The notes under the pieces were generated by a model, which saw nothing but the letters and a program-made list of their open reading frames with translations, was not told the origin of the DNA and ran no database searches. Below are positions 39,784 through 50,144 of a DNA stretch of 64,000 bases, piece by piece. Made by a program: the position numbers and the translations under genes. The stretch's first letter is position 1. Every line of letters starts with the position of its first letter. The DNA is from Richelia sinica FACHB-800. Its GTDB lineage: Bacteria > Cyanobacteriota > Cyanobacteriia > Cyanobacteriales > Nostocaceae. The stretch is from positions 95,466-159,465 of the forward strand of contig NZ_JACJTT010000008.1 of assembly GCF_014698825.1 (NCBI RefSeq), in the 5' to 3' direction.

Positions 39784-41526
39784 TTGAGAGCAAATCAGAT
39801 ATTGTGCACTCACGAATCAAACCTTGTTGATAACATTTCAAACAGCAAAACAGTGTCAACTGAAGGAACGAATACAGATGACTTCCCGACTATAGAATTT
39901 CCCTCCCGTGGGAAACTAAAAGCTAGTTCATGGCGTATCCATCAAAAGATTGGCTATGGCTATTTCTTAGCTATTGGCATAGGTTTTTTTGGTTCCGTGG
40001 TGGGACTATTACTAGCTAACTCCTATCGAGGTCAAGAAATTAGGGAATTTAACCAAGCCAATGAGCAGGGACAACTGTTAACTAATTATCAAGGTGCAGT
40101 CATAGCAGCACAGTTACATAGCTCTAATTTAGTAGCTGTGTTGACAGATCAACAAAAACTCAATCATAAGAAAAATGAGTTTATCAAGGCTGTTAATAAT
40201 GCCAAATCTTTGGAGAAGCAAATTACAGTATTTATAGATAGTAAGCCCAGTCAACTAGCAGCTACTAGTGCAACTTTACAAAATTTATTAGAGGGTTATA
40301 GCAGCAATTTACAAGTCTATGTAGAGCAAATAGATGGGGTATTGAGACAACTTAACTCAAAAAATATCCAACCCCAGCAAGTCAATTTGACACGAGAGCA
40401 GTTATTGAAAATCATGTGTGGTGAAACAGCCATGCAACTAGAGCAGTTATCAGTCAAATTGACGAATATTTTGCAAATGGCTCAAGTACAAGAACAGGAA
40501 AGACAAAGAGATGTAGAACAAGCTAAGGTGATAGAAAGATTGATTGTAATGGTGAGTATGGTATTTTCTGTAGCAATCGCTGCTATTATAGCTTGGCGCA
40601 CCAGTCGAGCGATCGCAGAACCAGTTATTACTGTCACCCAAATTGCAGAACAAGTAGCGCGAAAATCGAATTTTGACTTGCGCGCACCTATCACTACAGA
40701 AGATGAAATTGGCTTACTCGCTAAATCTCTCAATCACTTAATAGAAAGAGTATCAGAACGCAATAAACAATTACAACAAGCAAAAGAACTAGCAGAAGCA
40801 GCCAGCAAAGCCAAAAGCCAATTTCTTGCTAATGTCAGCCATGAGTTGCGTACACCCTTAAATGCCGTAATTGGTTTAAGTCAATTATTACAGGATGATG
40901 CAACAGATTTAGATTTATCAGCAGATTTTATTACTGATTTGGAAACCATTAACTCCGCTGGTAGACATTTATTGGAGCTAATTAACGATATCTTAGACCT
41001 ATCAAAAATAGAAGCTGGGAAAATGACACTTTACCCAGAAACCTTTGAAATTACCAATTTAATTAACAACGTTGTTCTCACTGTTAAACCAGCAATTGAA
41101 AAAAATGGCAATATTTTAATTGTTGATTGTGATCAACAATTAGGGACTATATACGCTGATCAAACAAGAATGCGACAGGTATTATTAAACTTACTCAGCA
41201 ACGCAGCTAAATTTACCACCAATGGTCAAGTTACTTTGACTGTTAAATGTGACAAGATATCCAACTATGAAAATGCACCTCTAGGCTTTATTTATTTTAC
41301 AGTTAATGATACTGGTATCGGCATTTCTTCCATCCAGCAGCAACATTTATTTCAACCTTTCATACAGGGAGATACAACAACTACCAAGAAGTATGGAGGG
41401 ACTGGATTAGGTTTAGCCATTAGTCATCATTTTTGTCAAATGATGGGTGGTGAAATTATTGTTAATAGTAAACCAGGAGAAGGTTCTACATTCATGGTAC
41501 GTTTACCATTGACTGTACAGCAATAA
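39784..41526 (+). CDS. Membrane sensor histidine kinase with intact core
   Basis: The 580-residue protein has a first membrane helix ('[19 protein letters not shown]', about 58-80), a periplasmic helical sensor domain (about 85-250), a second membrane helix ('[19 protein letters not shown]', about 255-275), HAMP, HisKA with His353 in '[13 protein letters not shown]', and a HATPase with '[10 protein letters not shown]', 'NDTGIGIS' and '[10 protein letters not shown]'. All catalytic motifs are intact. The start is uncertain: TTG 39784 is the first of several non-ATG choices and there is no early ATG. No response regulator is adjacent. The sensor domain resembles that of the kinase at 46717. Confidence 0.9.
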   Translation: MRANQILCTHESNLVDNISNSKTVSTEGTNTDDFPTIEFPSRGKLKASSWRIHQKIGYGYFLAIGIGFFGSVVGLLLANSYRGQEIREFNQANEQGQLLTNYQGAVIAAQLHSSNLVAVLTDQQKLNHKKNEFIKAVNNAKSLEKQITVFIDSKPSQLAATSATLQNLLEGYSSNLQVYVEQIDGVLRQLNSKNIQPQQVNLTREQLLKIMCGETAMQLEQLSVKLTNILQMAQVQEQERQRDVEQAKVIERLIVMVSMVFSVAIAAIIAWRTSRAIAEPVITVTQIAEQVARKSNFDLRAPITTEDEIGLLAKSLNHLIERVSERNKQLQQAKELAEAASKAKSQFLANVSHELRTPLNAVIGLSQLLQDDATDLDLSADFITDLETINSAGRHLLELINDILDLSKIEAGKMTLYPETFEITNLINNVVLTVKPAIEKNGNILIVDCDQQLGTIYADQTRMRQVLLNLLSNAAKFTTNGQVTLTVKCDKISNYENAPLGFIYFTVNDTGIGISSIQQQHLFQPFIQGDTTTTKKYGGTGLGLAISHHFCQMMGGEIIVNSKPGEGSTFMVRLPLTVQQ

Positions 41527-41658
41527 CTATATAATTTTCAGATTGAGTATTATTGCATTTTTTTTGCTAAAAGTGCAGTTATAACCATAGTTATGGCTTT
41601 ATCAATAAATACATTTGCATAATTGTTTGATGTGAAATTGAAATTACTGCATAGATAG

Positions 41659-42606
41659 TTAATATTTTTTGTCTTGAAAACCAGCTACTTCTGATAAAGT
41701 ATAAAGTGGTCTTTGTTTTACTTCTTCATAAATCCGCCCAATATACTCTCCTAAAATACCAATACTCACTAATTGAACGGCGGATAAAAAGAAGATTGCC
41801 ATGAGGACAATAGTGATTCCCGTGAGTGGAGAATGGGGAACAAAAATCCGCCAATACAAAACCAATAGAGACATTAATAAAGAAGCCACTGCTGCTAACA
41901 ATCCTAAATAGGTGGAGAGTCGCAATGGTACTTTTGAGAAGGAAACTAGACCGTTAATTGCCAAAGCAAAGGATTTGCGAAATGTATATTTAACATCACC
42001 AGCAAAACGTGGGTCACGTTCAAATTTGATAGCGGTTTGATTAAAACCAATCCAGGAACGTAATCCCCGAATGTAACGATTGCGTTCTGGCATGGAGTTG
42101 AGGACATCAACAACTTTGCGGTCTAATAAACAAAAATCTCCAGTATCAGTGGGAATATCCACATCTGCTAAATTTTTCAAAATGCGATAAAAGGTATAGG
42201 CTGTCAATCGTTTAAACCAACCTTCTTTACGGCGTTTTGTACGTTGAGCATAAATAATTTCATATCCCTGTTGCCACAGTTCTACCATGTCTGGTATTAA
42301 TTCTGGTGGGTCTTGTAAATCTGCATCGAGAATTACAACGACTTTTCCCCGTACAAAATTTAAACCTGCGGTGACGGCGATTTGATGACCAAAATTGCGG
42401 GCTAGACTTAAATAAACTACACGGGAGTCTTTTTGGTGTAATTCACGCATGATTTGCAAAGAGCGATCGCGACTGCCATCATTGACTAAACATAACTCCA
42501 CTGGCCCATCCATTTGATCCATAACCATGGAAATACGCCGATACATTTCATACATGGTTTCTTCTTCGTTGTAGATGGGGACAATAAAAGAATACTTAGG
42601 TAGCAT
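41659..42606 (-). CDS. Family 2 glycosyltransferase with C-terminal membrane anchor
   Basis: The 315-residue protein has a GT-A catalytic domain ('[14 protein letters not shown]', '[15 protein letters not shown]', '[16 protein letters not shown]', '[13 protein letters not shown]') and two membrane helices near the C-terminus ('[19 protein letters not shown]', '[37 protein letters not shown]'-type ending). This is the DPM1/GtrB-like polyprenyl-phosphate sugar transferase type. It probably charges undecaprenyl phosphate with a sugar for glycan export. It is followed upstream by a TVP38-like membrane gene on the same strand. Confidence 0.9.
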   Translation of the reverse strand: MLPKYSFIVPIYNEEETMYEMYRRISMVMDQMDGPVELCLVNDGSRDRSLQIMRELHQKDSRVVYLSLARNFGHQIAVTAGLNFVRGKVVVILDADLQDPPELIPDMVELWQQGYEIIYAQRTKRRKEGWFKRLTAYTFYRILKNLADVDIPTDTGDFCLLDRKVVDVLNSMPERNRYIRGLRSWIGFNQTAIKFERDPRFAGDVKYTFRKSFALAINGLVSFSKVPLRLSTYLGLLAAVASLLMSLLVLYWRIFVPHSPLTGITIVLMAIFFLSAVQLVSIGILGEYIGRIYEEVKQRPLYTLSEVAGFQDKKY

Positions 42607-42695
42607 ATACAGGGTTTGATGTGTGAAATTTTTGGTTGATAGATGAAGATGGAGTTTATTTAAAAATCAAAAATTATTAATTTAGTTTATTGGTT

Positions 42696-43358
42696 CTAAC
42701 TTTTTTTCCGAAACGGAAAAGTCCGATGACGACGATACCAAGTAGAACCACCAACCAACATCCCAATTAATGCCAGTGCGACCAGTAAAGGTAAAACTTC
42801 ACCGGTACGAATGGCTTTTAAGCCGGAACTGCCCAACATGACAAAGGGTAGGATTCCCGGTACTGTACCTAAAGCTGTACCAAGGAGGTAGTCTTTGAAA
42901 GTGATAGATGTCAAACCAGCAGCAAAATTGACTAGGCCGTAGGGGAGAATAGGCATAAGACGAATAGCAAACATGTAAAAGATTGCTCCTTGCTGCACTT
43001 CTGCATCTATAGCCTGCCAACGACCTGCCAATTTGCGGGCTACTATTTCCCGTCCAATGGTGCGTGCGAAAATAAAAGAAGCGATCGCGGCAATAATTGC
43101 TGCCACACTTGTCCAACAAGTCCCCAACCAAGGGCCAAAAATCGCTCCTCCCGTTAAATTCAGTGCTGTGGAAGGGAGAACTAAAATTGTCGCCACCACA
43201 TACACCAAAATATATGTAATGGGTGCCCAATTACCAGCTGCTTTCAACCAGGACTTAATCATTGCTGGATCAAGTCCTCCTAAAAAATATCCGGTTATTG
43301 CCGTAGCAATTAAACAAACAAAAAATAATAAAGCAAAACTGGTTTTAGCATTTCGCAT
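42696..43358 (-). CDS. TVP38/TMEM64-family membrane protein
   Basis: The 220-residue protein has five or six membrane segments and the VTT/DedA-like core: 'ATILVLPSTALNLTGGAIFGPWLGT', 'GREIVARKLAGRW' and 'RLMPILPYGLVNFAAGLTSITFKDYLLGTALGTVPG'. The family includes lipid scramblase-like proteins (TMEM41/VMP1 group); in bacteria a lipid or polyprenyl-phosphate transport role has been proposed for DedA relatives. It sits 90 bases before the glycosyltransferase on the same strand, so a shared role with a lipid-linked sugar is plausible. Confidence 0.88.
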   Translation of the reverse strand: MRNAKTSFALLFFVCLIATAITGYFLGGLDPAMIKSWLKAAGNWAPITYILVYVVATILVLPSTALNLTGGAIFGPWLGTCWTSVAAIIAAIASFIFARTIGREIVARKLAGRWQAIDAEVQQGAIFYMFAIRLMPILPYGLVNFAAGLTSITFKDYLLGTALGTVPGILPFVMLGSSGLKAIRTGEVLPLLVALALIGMLVGGSTWYRRHRTFPFRKKS

Positions 43359-43734
43359 TCATTCAAACTCCTATTGAGCTAACCTACTTGCGATCAATAT
43401 TTATTCACCTGCTCCTATAGTAAGAGGAAGACAAAATAGTTTCTTTCATTCATAACGGGTGCTAGTAATGCTATTCGAGAAAATTCTGGCAAATTTCACT
43501 TGTGCCGTTAATTAAGATTTCCATGACTACACTAGAAGAATGAAAAAAACTTGCTGAGTTGCTGATAGCGATTTCTAGGGAGATGAGGATAAAACCCAGA
43601 TCCCAAAAAACTTTCCAGCTTCCTGTTCCCTGGTATGTCTGTAACCATTGGATAACACCCAAAAGAGAGATTTTGCAACCAGTTCCAGTTCCCACCATCA
43701 CTAGTGGGTCATTGTTGTTTCCATCCCATCGCTT
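43359..43734. other. Intergenic stretch, nothing recognised
   Basis: About 376 bases between divergent genes. Minus-strand open frames at 43471-43701 and 43701-43904 lack any family character and the second lies over the start of the M16 gene, so I do not call them. The sequence TTCCTGTTCCCTGG is a fragment of the heptamer repeat seen at 13.5 kb. Confidence 0.4.
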
Positions 43735-46494
43735 ATGAAGCTACGTTTATATATGCTGATAGGCTTGTGTCTTAGCCTCTTGCTCAATTTTGTGCCAGTT
43801 AATTGGATTACTGCTGCGACACCAGTAGCTACATCTGATGCAATTTCCTTCACCCAAGGGGTAGAAAAAACTGTCTTAGCAAATGGCCTCACGGTACTAA
43901 CCAAGGAAGTGCATACTGCACCTGTTGTGAGTGTTCAAGTGTGGTATAAAGTTGGGTCTCGCAATGAAGGGAAAGGCGAAAATGGTATTTCTCATCAATT
44001 AGAACATTTGATGTTCAAAGGAACTAACGACCGTCCAGTGCAATTTGGACGCTTGTTTAGTGCTTTGGGTAGCCAGTTTAATGCTTTTACTAGTTTTGAT
44101 GAAACGGCTTATTTTGGGACGGTGCAACGAGATAAATTAAAAGCACTGCTGACTTTAGAAGCAGACCGGATGGAAAATGCTTTAATTAACTCAGAACAAC
44201 TAAATAGTGAAAAACGGGTGGTAATTTCTGAACTGCAAGGGTATGAAAATTCACCTGGTTATCGCTTAGATCGGGCAGTGAGAAAAGCTGCTTTTCCTCA
44301 TCGTGCCTATGGTTTAACTGTAGGTGGAACCAAGTCAGATGTAGAGCAATTTTCCTTAGAACAGGTGCGGAATTATTACCAGAATTACTATAGCCCAGAT
44401 AATGCAACTTTAGTGGTCACTGGTGATTTTGCGACAAAACCCACACTGAAGTTTATTCAGGAAACCTTTGGCAAGTTGTCTCAACGGGGTCAAGTGAATA
44501 AAATTAAGTCACCAGTGACTAGTGTGCAAGAGACAACACCCCAGTCTGAACCAATTGTACTCAAAGAACCTGGTAGTGCGGCATTGCTACAAGCTGTTTA
44601 TCCTTTACCTAATGTTCTCCATCCAGATGTTCCAGCGATTGATGTGATGGATGCAATCTTAACTGGTGGACGTAGTTCTCGACTTTATCAAGCTTTGGTA
44701 GAAAGCGGTTTAGCTAGTTCTGTCAGTGGTGGTGCTACAGAATTGATTGAACCAGGATGGTATGAAATTAATGCTACTGCTGCACCTGGTCAAGAATTAA
44801 AGCAGATTTCTCAAGTTTTGGAAGAATCTTTAGACCAATTACAAACAAAACTGGTGACAAATGAGGAGTTAGAACGGGCAAAAACCCAATTAAAGGCGAG
44901 TTTTGTCTTGAATAATCAAGATATTACTAGTCAAGCGAATTTATTGGCATACAACCAAACGATCGCCGGAGACTATCACTATATTGAAAGATATTTAGGG
45001 GCGATCGCTCAAGTAACTCCCTCAGATATACAGCGAGTGGCTAAAACCTATCTCGATACCAAAAAACGTACCCTTGGCTTTTTTGAACCAACTTTAGCTG
45101 ATGGTCAACCAGGTACTTCTGGTGGTTCTGGTCGTACTGCGGAAAATTTTAACCCTGGCCAACCTGTAGACCCCGCAGAATTAGCCAAATATCTGCCACC
45201 TGCAACATCTTCTCTCAGTACCAGCACAGCTTCTTTACCCCAGCAGTTGACTTTAGCTAACGGCTTAAAGGTGCTGCTGTTACCTGACCATAATGTTCCT
45301 ACAGTGAATCTGAGTGGACAAATCAACGCTGGTAGTTTATTTGATAGTAATCAAAAAGCTGGTTTAGCTAATTTGACCGCAGCGAATTTAATGAATGGAA
45401 CCAAAACAAAAGATGCACTTTCTTTAGCGCAAAGTTTAGAAAACCAAGGTGCAAGTTTAGGCTTTAGTGCAAATCGAGAAGGAGTGAGTATTGGAGGTCA
45501 GGGATTATCCACCAACCTATCATTACTCATTCAAACACTGGCAGATGTGGTAAAAAATGCCTCTTTTCCTGCCGACCAGTTAGAATTAAGTCGTCAACGG
45601 GCTTTAACTAGTTTGAAAGTACAACTAGATGACCCCAGAACCTTGGGAAGAAGGGTATTTCAACAAGCAATTTACCCAGAAAATCATCCTTTCCATAGTT
45701 TTCCCACCATTGAAAGTTTACAAAGCATTAAGCGTGAGGATGTAGTTAACTTTTATCAAACCCACTATCGACCAGATGGAATGACATTAACTTTGGTGGG
45801 AGATTTCGACTCAACACAGGTGAAATCTTTGCTGAATCAAGCTTTTGGTCAATGGCAAGTTGCTGGTAAAGCACCTATGGTCAATTTACCTGCGGTAACA
45901 TTACCGACCAATTCCACGCAGTTAAATGCGGTAATTCCAGGTAAGGCAGAAGCTGTCACTTATTTGGGATACAATGCTATTTCTCGCAAAGACCCCCGTT
46001 TTTATGCGGCCCTGGTGTTGAACCAAATTTTAGGTGGTGACACTTTATCTAGTCGTTTAGGGACAGAAGTACGCGATCGCTTGGGTTTGACCTATGGTAT
46101 ATATAGTGGCTTTGCCGCAGGTATGAATCCTGGCCCCTTCTTGATTCAAATGCAGACAGCCCCCCAAGATGCCCAAAAAGCGATCGCTAGCACCATAGCT
46201 TTACTGAAACAATTGCGTCAGCAAGGAATTACAGAGGCAGAATTAAACACAGCCAAACGTTCGATTGCGAATAGTTACCCTGTAGATTTAGCTAACCCTA
46301 GTGAAGTTGCTAGCATCATTTTGAATAACGCCATTTTGGGATTATCACCTACAGAAATTCGTGATTTTCCTCAACGCATTCAAGCTGTGACGATGAAGGA
46401 AATTCAACAGGTAATTGCTGATTTCATCCAGCCAGATAAATTAGTGATTGTCACTGCTGGACCCGGAGATAAAACTATAGCAGGTGACAGTTAA
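43735..46494 (+). CDS. M16-family zinc peptidase, two-lobed
   Basis: The 919-residue secreted peptidase has a signal-type N-terminus (residues 1-28). The inverted zinc motif HxxEH is at His87-Glu90-His91 ('ISHQLEHLMFKG'), with the downstream Glu expected near 'EADRMENALINSEQLNSEKRVVISELQG'. A second M16 half starts at about residue 500 ('QLTLANGLKVLLLPDHNVPTVNLSG') and lacks HxxEH, as is usual for the inactive half of pitrilysin-like enzymes. Both halves are in one chain, unlike the two-gene M16B pairs. It should act in the periplasm on peptides. Confidence 0.93.
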   Translation: MKLRLYMLIGLCLSLLLNFVPVNWITAATPVATSDAISFTQGVEKTVLANGLTVLTKEVHTAPVVSVQVWYKVGSRNEGKGENGISHQLEHLMFKGTNDRPVQFGRLFSALGSQFNAFTSFDETAYFGTVQRDKLKALLTLEADRMENALINSEQLNSEKRVVISELQGYENSPGYRLDRAVRKAAFPHRAYGLTVGGTKSDVEQFSLEQVRNYYQNYYSPDNATLVVTGDFATKPTLKFIQETFGKLSQRGQVNKIKSPVTSVQETTPQSEPIVLKEPGSAALLQAVYPLPNVLHPDVPAIDVMDAILTGGRSSRLYQALVESGLASSVSGGATELIEPGWYEINATAAPGQELKQISQVLEESLDQLQTKLVTNEELERAKTQLKASFVLNNQDITSQANLLAYNQTIAGDYHYIERYLGAIAQVTPSDIQRVAKTYLDTKKRTLGFFEPTLADGQPGTSGGSGRTAENFNPGQPVDPAELAKYLPPATSSLSTSTASLPQQLTLANGLKVLLLPDHNVPTVNLSGQINAGSLFDSNQKAGLANLTAANLMNGTKTKDALSLAQSLENQGASLGFSANREGVSIGGQGLSTNLSLLIQTLADVVKNASFPADQLELSRQRALTSLKVQLDDPRTLGRRVFQQAIYPENHPFHSFPTIESLQSIKREDVVNFYQTHYRPDGMTLTLVGDFDSTQVKSLLNQAFGQWQVAGKAPMVNLPAVTLPTNSTQLNAVIPGKAEAVTYLGYNAISRKDPRFYAALVLNQILGGDTLSSRLGTEVRDRLGLTYGIYSGFAAGMNPGPFLIQMQTAPQDAQKAIASTIALLKQLRQQGITEAELNTAKRSIANSYPVDLANPSEVASIILNNAILGLSPTEIRDFPQRIQAVTMKEIQQVIADFIQPDKLVIVTAGPGDKTIAGDS

Positions 46495-46499
46495 CAGGT

Positions 46500-46708
46500 G
46501 ATATCAATTTAAAAAAAGAATGTGACAGATTTGTAGGTTGGGTTGAACAAAGTGAAACCCAACGTTTACAAGGTTTTAGAGTGTTGGGTTATGCCTTTGC
46601 TACGCAACGCTACCGCGAACGGCACACTGCGTGTTCACGCAGTGTCCCGCAGGGATACGTACCTCAACCCAACCTACATCTGTAACAATCATTTTTTAAA
46701 TTGGTATA
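46500..46708. mobile_element. MITE-like element with ~46-base terminal inverted repeats
   Basis: The left end (46500-46546) and the right end (46664-46708, reversed) match over about 46 bases with few differences; both begin near TAT(A/C)CAATTTAAAAA and end GTAGGTTGGGTTGA. The interior has further short palindromes and a module related to the GCGTAGC repeats. There is no coding capacity. It lies exactly between two convergent genes (M16 peptidase and histidine kinase). The size and ends fit a miniature inverted-repeat transposable element; a target-site duplication is not obvious. Confidence 0.6.
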
Positions 46709-46716
46709 AGTCCTAT

Positions 46717-48426
46717 TCATAGATGAATTGGTAGAGTAATATTTAACTCAGTCCCGAAATTAACTTTTGATGATAATTCGATTTTACCTTTGTGTTTTTC
46801 CACAATTTGGTAACTAATACTTAATCCTAAACCAGTACCTTGTCCAATAGGTTTAGTAGTAAAAAAATGATCGAAAACCTTGTCTTGAATTTCTAAAGGT
46901 ATACCAGGTCCATTATCTCTAATACATATTCTAATGTAATTTTCATCTACCCTAGAAGTAGCAATTATAATTTGTTTCTGGACTTGTTCACGATAGTCTA
47001 AGAGCGCATCAACAGCATTGCTTAACAAATTAATGAAAACTTGGTTAATTTGGGCAGGATAACACTCGATTAATGGCAAATTTTCATAGTTTTTAATTAC
47101 TTCTATTCCTTGATTGAGTCTATGATTTAAAATCAATAGGGTGCTTTCAATGCCTTGGTGAATATCTACTTGTTTAACTTCTGCCTCATCTAAACGAGAG
47201 AAATTTCTTAATGATAAAACAATTTCCCGAATGCGTTGAGCACCACTTTTCAAAGAAGTCAGAAGTTTAAGTAAATCTTCTTTAATAAACTCTAAGCCAA
47301 TTTCTTCAATTTTTTCTTTAATTGATAAATTTGGTTCTGGATAGTTTTCTTCGTATACTTTTAGTAAATCTAATAAATCACAAATATATTCACTTGCACA
47401 GTCCATATTACTATAAATAAAAGTAACAGGATTATTAATTTCGTGGGCTATACCACCAACCATCCTACCTAAGGAAGACATTTTTTCTGTCTGAATCAGT
47501 TGCGTTTGAGCTTCTTTAAGTTCTGTTAAAGCTTGTTTTAATTCTAGAGTATAATTTTCTACCCAATCTACTAATTGATTGATTGAAGTTGCTAATTTAC
47601 CAACTTCATCTTCACTATTAATATTAGCTCTTATTTGAAAATTTGATTCTTGTGTAATTTTTTGGGCAATATTAGTAACTACTTGTAAAGGACGAACAAT
47701 TAAATTACCTGTATATAATGCCAGAAAAGCCGCAATAATAGTAGAGGAAATAATACTTGCAAGGACAATTATCAACCGGAGATTTTGAGCATGAGTAAAA
47801 CCAAGCTGTGCTTGTTTTTGTTGCAATTCTGCATTACCGATAATTTTAATTAGCTCATCTGATAATTTTTCAAATTCAATATTTAAGTTAGAAATTTTAT
47901 CCTGATTAATAAAGAATAGAAGTTGTTGTCTTTGTAATTCTGGTTGATATAATTTAAATTTTGATGCTGCTATCTGTTGCCAATAATTTTGGATTAATTG
48001 ATTATAAATTTCTGTAGTTTTACGATAATTGTTTAATAGTTTTTCAAAATCTTGATAGTCTACTGCTAAATCATGGGGGTGATTTTGAGTAAAATTATTT
48101 AATGCTGATAAGTTACTTCTGAATTGATGAATCTCATCCAAAAATTTATTCTGTTCAAATTCCAACCAAACAGAATCTTGTAAAACAGATACTAGTCTTT
48201 GAGGATGAAGTCTGATTCTAGTTACTTTGTTTTCCAAATCTTTAAGGAGAGATTGCTGTTGATAGGCTAAATTTAATTGTTTGTATGCTGATTTTTCATA
48301 AAACTTACCAATAAACAAGCCGCTTGTTGTACCTAAAAAAGAAACACTAATAGCTACAGTATAATTATAAAGTATTTTCTTGGCAATACCCCATTTATTA
48401 TTAAAGTAATTTAGTTGAAATAACAT
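46717..48426 (-). CDS. Membrane sensor histidine kinase (paired with PhnD-like protein)
   Basis: The 569-residue kinase has two membrane helices (about 20-40 and 220-245) around a helical periplasmic domain, HAMP, a coiled coil, HisKA with His328 in 'GGIAHEINNPVTFIYSNM', and HATPase ('INQVFINLLSNAVDAL', 'DNGPGIP', 'GTGLGLSIS'). All motifs are intact. The periplasmic part ('LLKDLENKVTRIRLHPQRLVSVLQD') resembles that of the kinase at 39784 ('[25 protein letters not shown]'). It follows the PhnD-like binding-protein gene by 47 bases on the same strand, suggesting a binding protein plus sensor kinase unit. Confidence 0.9.
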   Translation of the reverse strand: MLFQLNYFNNKWGIAKKILYNYTVAISVSFLGTTSGLFIGKFYEKSAYKQLNLAYQQQSLLKDLENKVTRIRLHPQRLVSVLQDSVWLEFEQNKFLDEIHQFRSNLSALNNFTQNHPHDLAVDYQDFEKLLNNYRKTTEIYNQLIQNYWQQIAASKFKLYQPELQRQQLLFFINQDKISNLNIEFEKLSDELIKIIGNAELQQKQAQLGFTHAQNLRLIIVLASIISSTIIAAFLALYTGNLIVRPLQVVTNIAQKITQESNFQIRANINSEDEVGKLATSINQLVDWVENYTLELKQALTELKEAQTQLIQTEKMSSLGRMVGGIAHEINNPVTFIYSNMDCASEYICDLLDLLKVYEENYPEPNLSIKEKIEEIGLEFIKEDLLKLLTSLKSGAQRIREIVLSLRNFSRLDEAEVKQVDIHQGIESTLLILNHRLNQGIEVIKNYENLPLIECYPAQINQVFINLLSNAVDALLDYREQVQKQIIIATSRVDENYIRICIRDNGPGIPLEIQDKVFDHFFTTKPIGQGTGLGLSISYQIVEKHKGKIELSSKVNFGTELNITLPIHL

Positions 48427-48473
48427 ATTTTTAATGAATACACTCTGTGGTTAATAATGCAAGTAAATTGGCA

Positions 48474-49367
48474 TTATAAAAATTCTCCTTGACCGATTTT
48501 TTGATAAACTTCACGGATCATATTGTATTGACTATCTTCTACCGTAACAAAATTTCCCCCTAGATATTTTTGATTAGCTTTTGCTAATAATAAACTGCTT
48601 AATAATTTATTCTGATTTTTCAACATCTTATTTTTTATATCTTCCACTAAATCGGATGCAAGCTGATTACTAACTACAAATAAATCACTGGGTAGGAGAG
48701 GACTAGTGCCAATAATCCGAAAATTATTAGCAGATAAACCTACGGTATCTAGAATATTTTTATATCGATCAGATGCAGTTGCCCAAGCATCGACTTCTTT
48801 TTGATGTAAAGCTAATACTCCTTTGTCATCTAACATCACTATTTTGTAATCTTTGTTGGGATCTAGACCTGCATCCATGAGTAGTTTAATAGGGGCAATA
48901 TGTCCAGATGTAGAGCCAACCTTTCGCATAGCAATTGTTTTACCTTTTAGCTGCGATAATGATTGGATGTTACTATCAGTACGAACAAGAATGATAGAAT
49001 GATATTGTTTGCGTTGAATCGCAACTAAAGGAATTGCTTTAGCTCGGTTTTTTAAGATTAAATATTCTGAAGGTCCAGCAAACACAATATCTATTTTTCC
49101 TAGTAGCATAGCTGGTGCTGCTGCGGTGTAGTTTGCGACTGGAAAAAATTCAATTCTAATGCCTAATTCTGATGATAAGGTGGTGCGAAATGTTTCAAAA
49201 TCTCGTTGTAAATCTTCTAGTCCACTCACATCTGTAACAGCAAATTTCAATCTGTCAACAGCAGTTTTAGCTACTCGCTCATGTGATTTGTGATTGGCAG
49301 AATTCATACCTGTTGAACAGCCAAAAGAGAACATGAGCGAATACAGAAGCAAGCTTCGCCTTTTCAT
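48474..49367 (-). CDS. PhnD-like phosphate/phosphonate-type binding lipoprotein
   Basis: The 297-residue periplasmic binding protein has a lipobox at 'SFGCST' (Cys17) after a basic N-terminus. Motifs 'RLKFAVTDVSGLEDLQRDFETF', 'LLGKIDIVFAGPSEYLIL', 'LKGKTIAMRKVGSTSGHIAPIKLLMDAGLD' and 'HQKEVDAWATASDRY' are those of the PhnD/PtxB group. There is no permease or ATPase nearby; the next gene on the strand is a membrane histidine kinase. It may therefore be a ligand-sensing subunit rather than a transport component. The ligand may be phosphite, phosphonate or something else. Confidence 0.85.
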   Translation of the reverse strand: MKRRSLLLYSLMFSFGCSTGMNSANHKSHERVAKTAVDRLKFAVTDVSGLEDLQRDFETFRTTLSSELGIRIEFFPVANYTAAAPAMLLGKIDIVFAGPSEYLILKNRAKAIPLVAIQRKQYHSIILVRTDSNIQSLSQLKGKTIAMRKVGSTSGHIAPIKLLMDAGLDPNKDYKIVMLDDKGVLALHQKEVDAWATASDRYKNILDTVGLSANNFRIIGTSPLLPSDLFVVSNQLASDLVEDIKNKMLKNQNKLLSSLLLAKANQKYLGGNFVTVEDSQYNMIREVYQKIGQGEFL

Positions 49368-49672
49368 ATATATAGAGATGTTGGATGTAAAGTGTATTGG
49401 AGATGGTGTTTGCAGAATGTAAAATATTCTATTGGTAAAATTTTATATAAAAATAACTAATTTATAATTAGAGAGATTAATCATTTATAATGATATAACT
49501 TTAACTAGACAATTTGATAATTAGGTTAAAAATAGGTTAATTATTTTTTAATAAAAACCTAAAAATTAATTTCAAAACTGATTTAATCTGATGGGTACGA
49601 CCAGGCAATAAAGTAAATTTATATTTACCGTTTTGATAATAAAAAAACTCAGTAGTTATTTAGCAGCAGTAA
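49368..49672. other. AT-rich intergenic stretch
   Basis: About 305 bases, strongly AT-rich (49430-49650). It holds the promoter of the PhnD-like/kinase unit at its left end. No gene or repeat is recognised. Confidence 0.4.
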
Positions 49673-50011
49673 TCATGAACAAATTTCTCTGGTTGTAAAT
49701 TCCTTGGGTTCATAATAACGGCAACCTTGACAAGGCCCGGTAGGATTCACTGCACAACGGATATAACCAGACCGAGCATTATATTGACAGCTAATGTCAC
49801 CAACTAAATAGCCTACACCTTCTAAATAATAGCGATCGCTGATATGTTCATCTGGAACGGGTATCATAGACTGCTGGAGTTGTCGTCTTGACAGGTTAAT
49901 AGCTGCTTGCCTAATACGGTTACGTGTCCGCAATTGAGTTTTACGGATAACCCACCAGGAAAAGGCAGATGGTAAGAAACCGAAAATCATCACTAACAGT
50001 GTTTTAAACAC
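49673..50011 (-). CDS. Small cyanobacterial membrane-anchored protein (DUF6464-like)
   Basis: The 112-residue protein has one N-terminal membrane segment ('LVMIFGFLPSAFSWWVI', residues 4-20) and a soluble part with four Cys in the pattern 'DISCQYNARSGYIRCAVNPTGPCQGCRYYEP', which could bind a metal or form disulfides. I believe it belongs to a cyanobacteria-specific DUF (6464) family but cannot confirm it. It lies about 130 bases downstream of the dnaE C-part on the same strand. Function unknown. Confidence 0.65.
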   Translation of the reverse strand: MFKTLLVMIFGFLPSAFSWWVIRKTQLRTRNRIRQAAINLSRRQLQQSMIPVPDEHISDRYYLEGVGYLVGDISCQYNARSGYIRCAVNPTGPCQGCRYYEPKEFTTREICS

Positions 50012-50144
50012 CTTCTTTCACCTCTTGTCTGTGCTGAGTGAATGTCACACTGAACAATAACCGACACAAGGACTTGTTCCTACTTCCACCAGCATATCCG
50101 TTACATCGTCACAGCAGAACCAGAGAAAATATAAAATTTATTGC

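Noticed and set aside
43471..43904. Two abutting minus-strand open frames.
   Set aside because: One overlaps the start of the M16 peptidase gene on the other strand; neither resembles a known protein.
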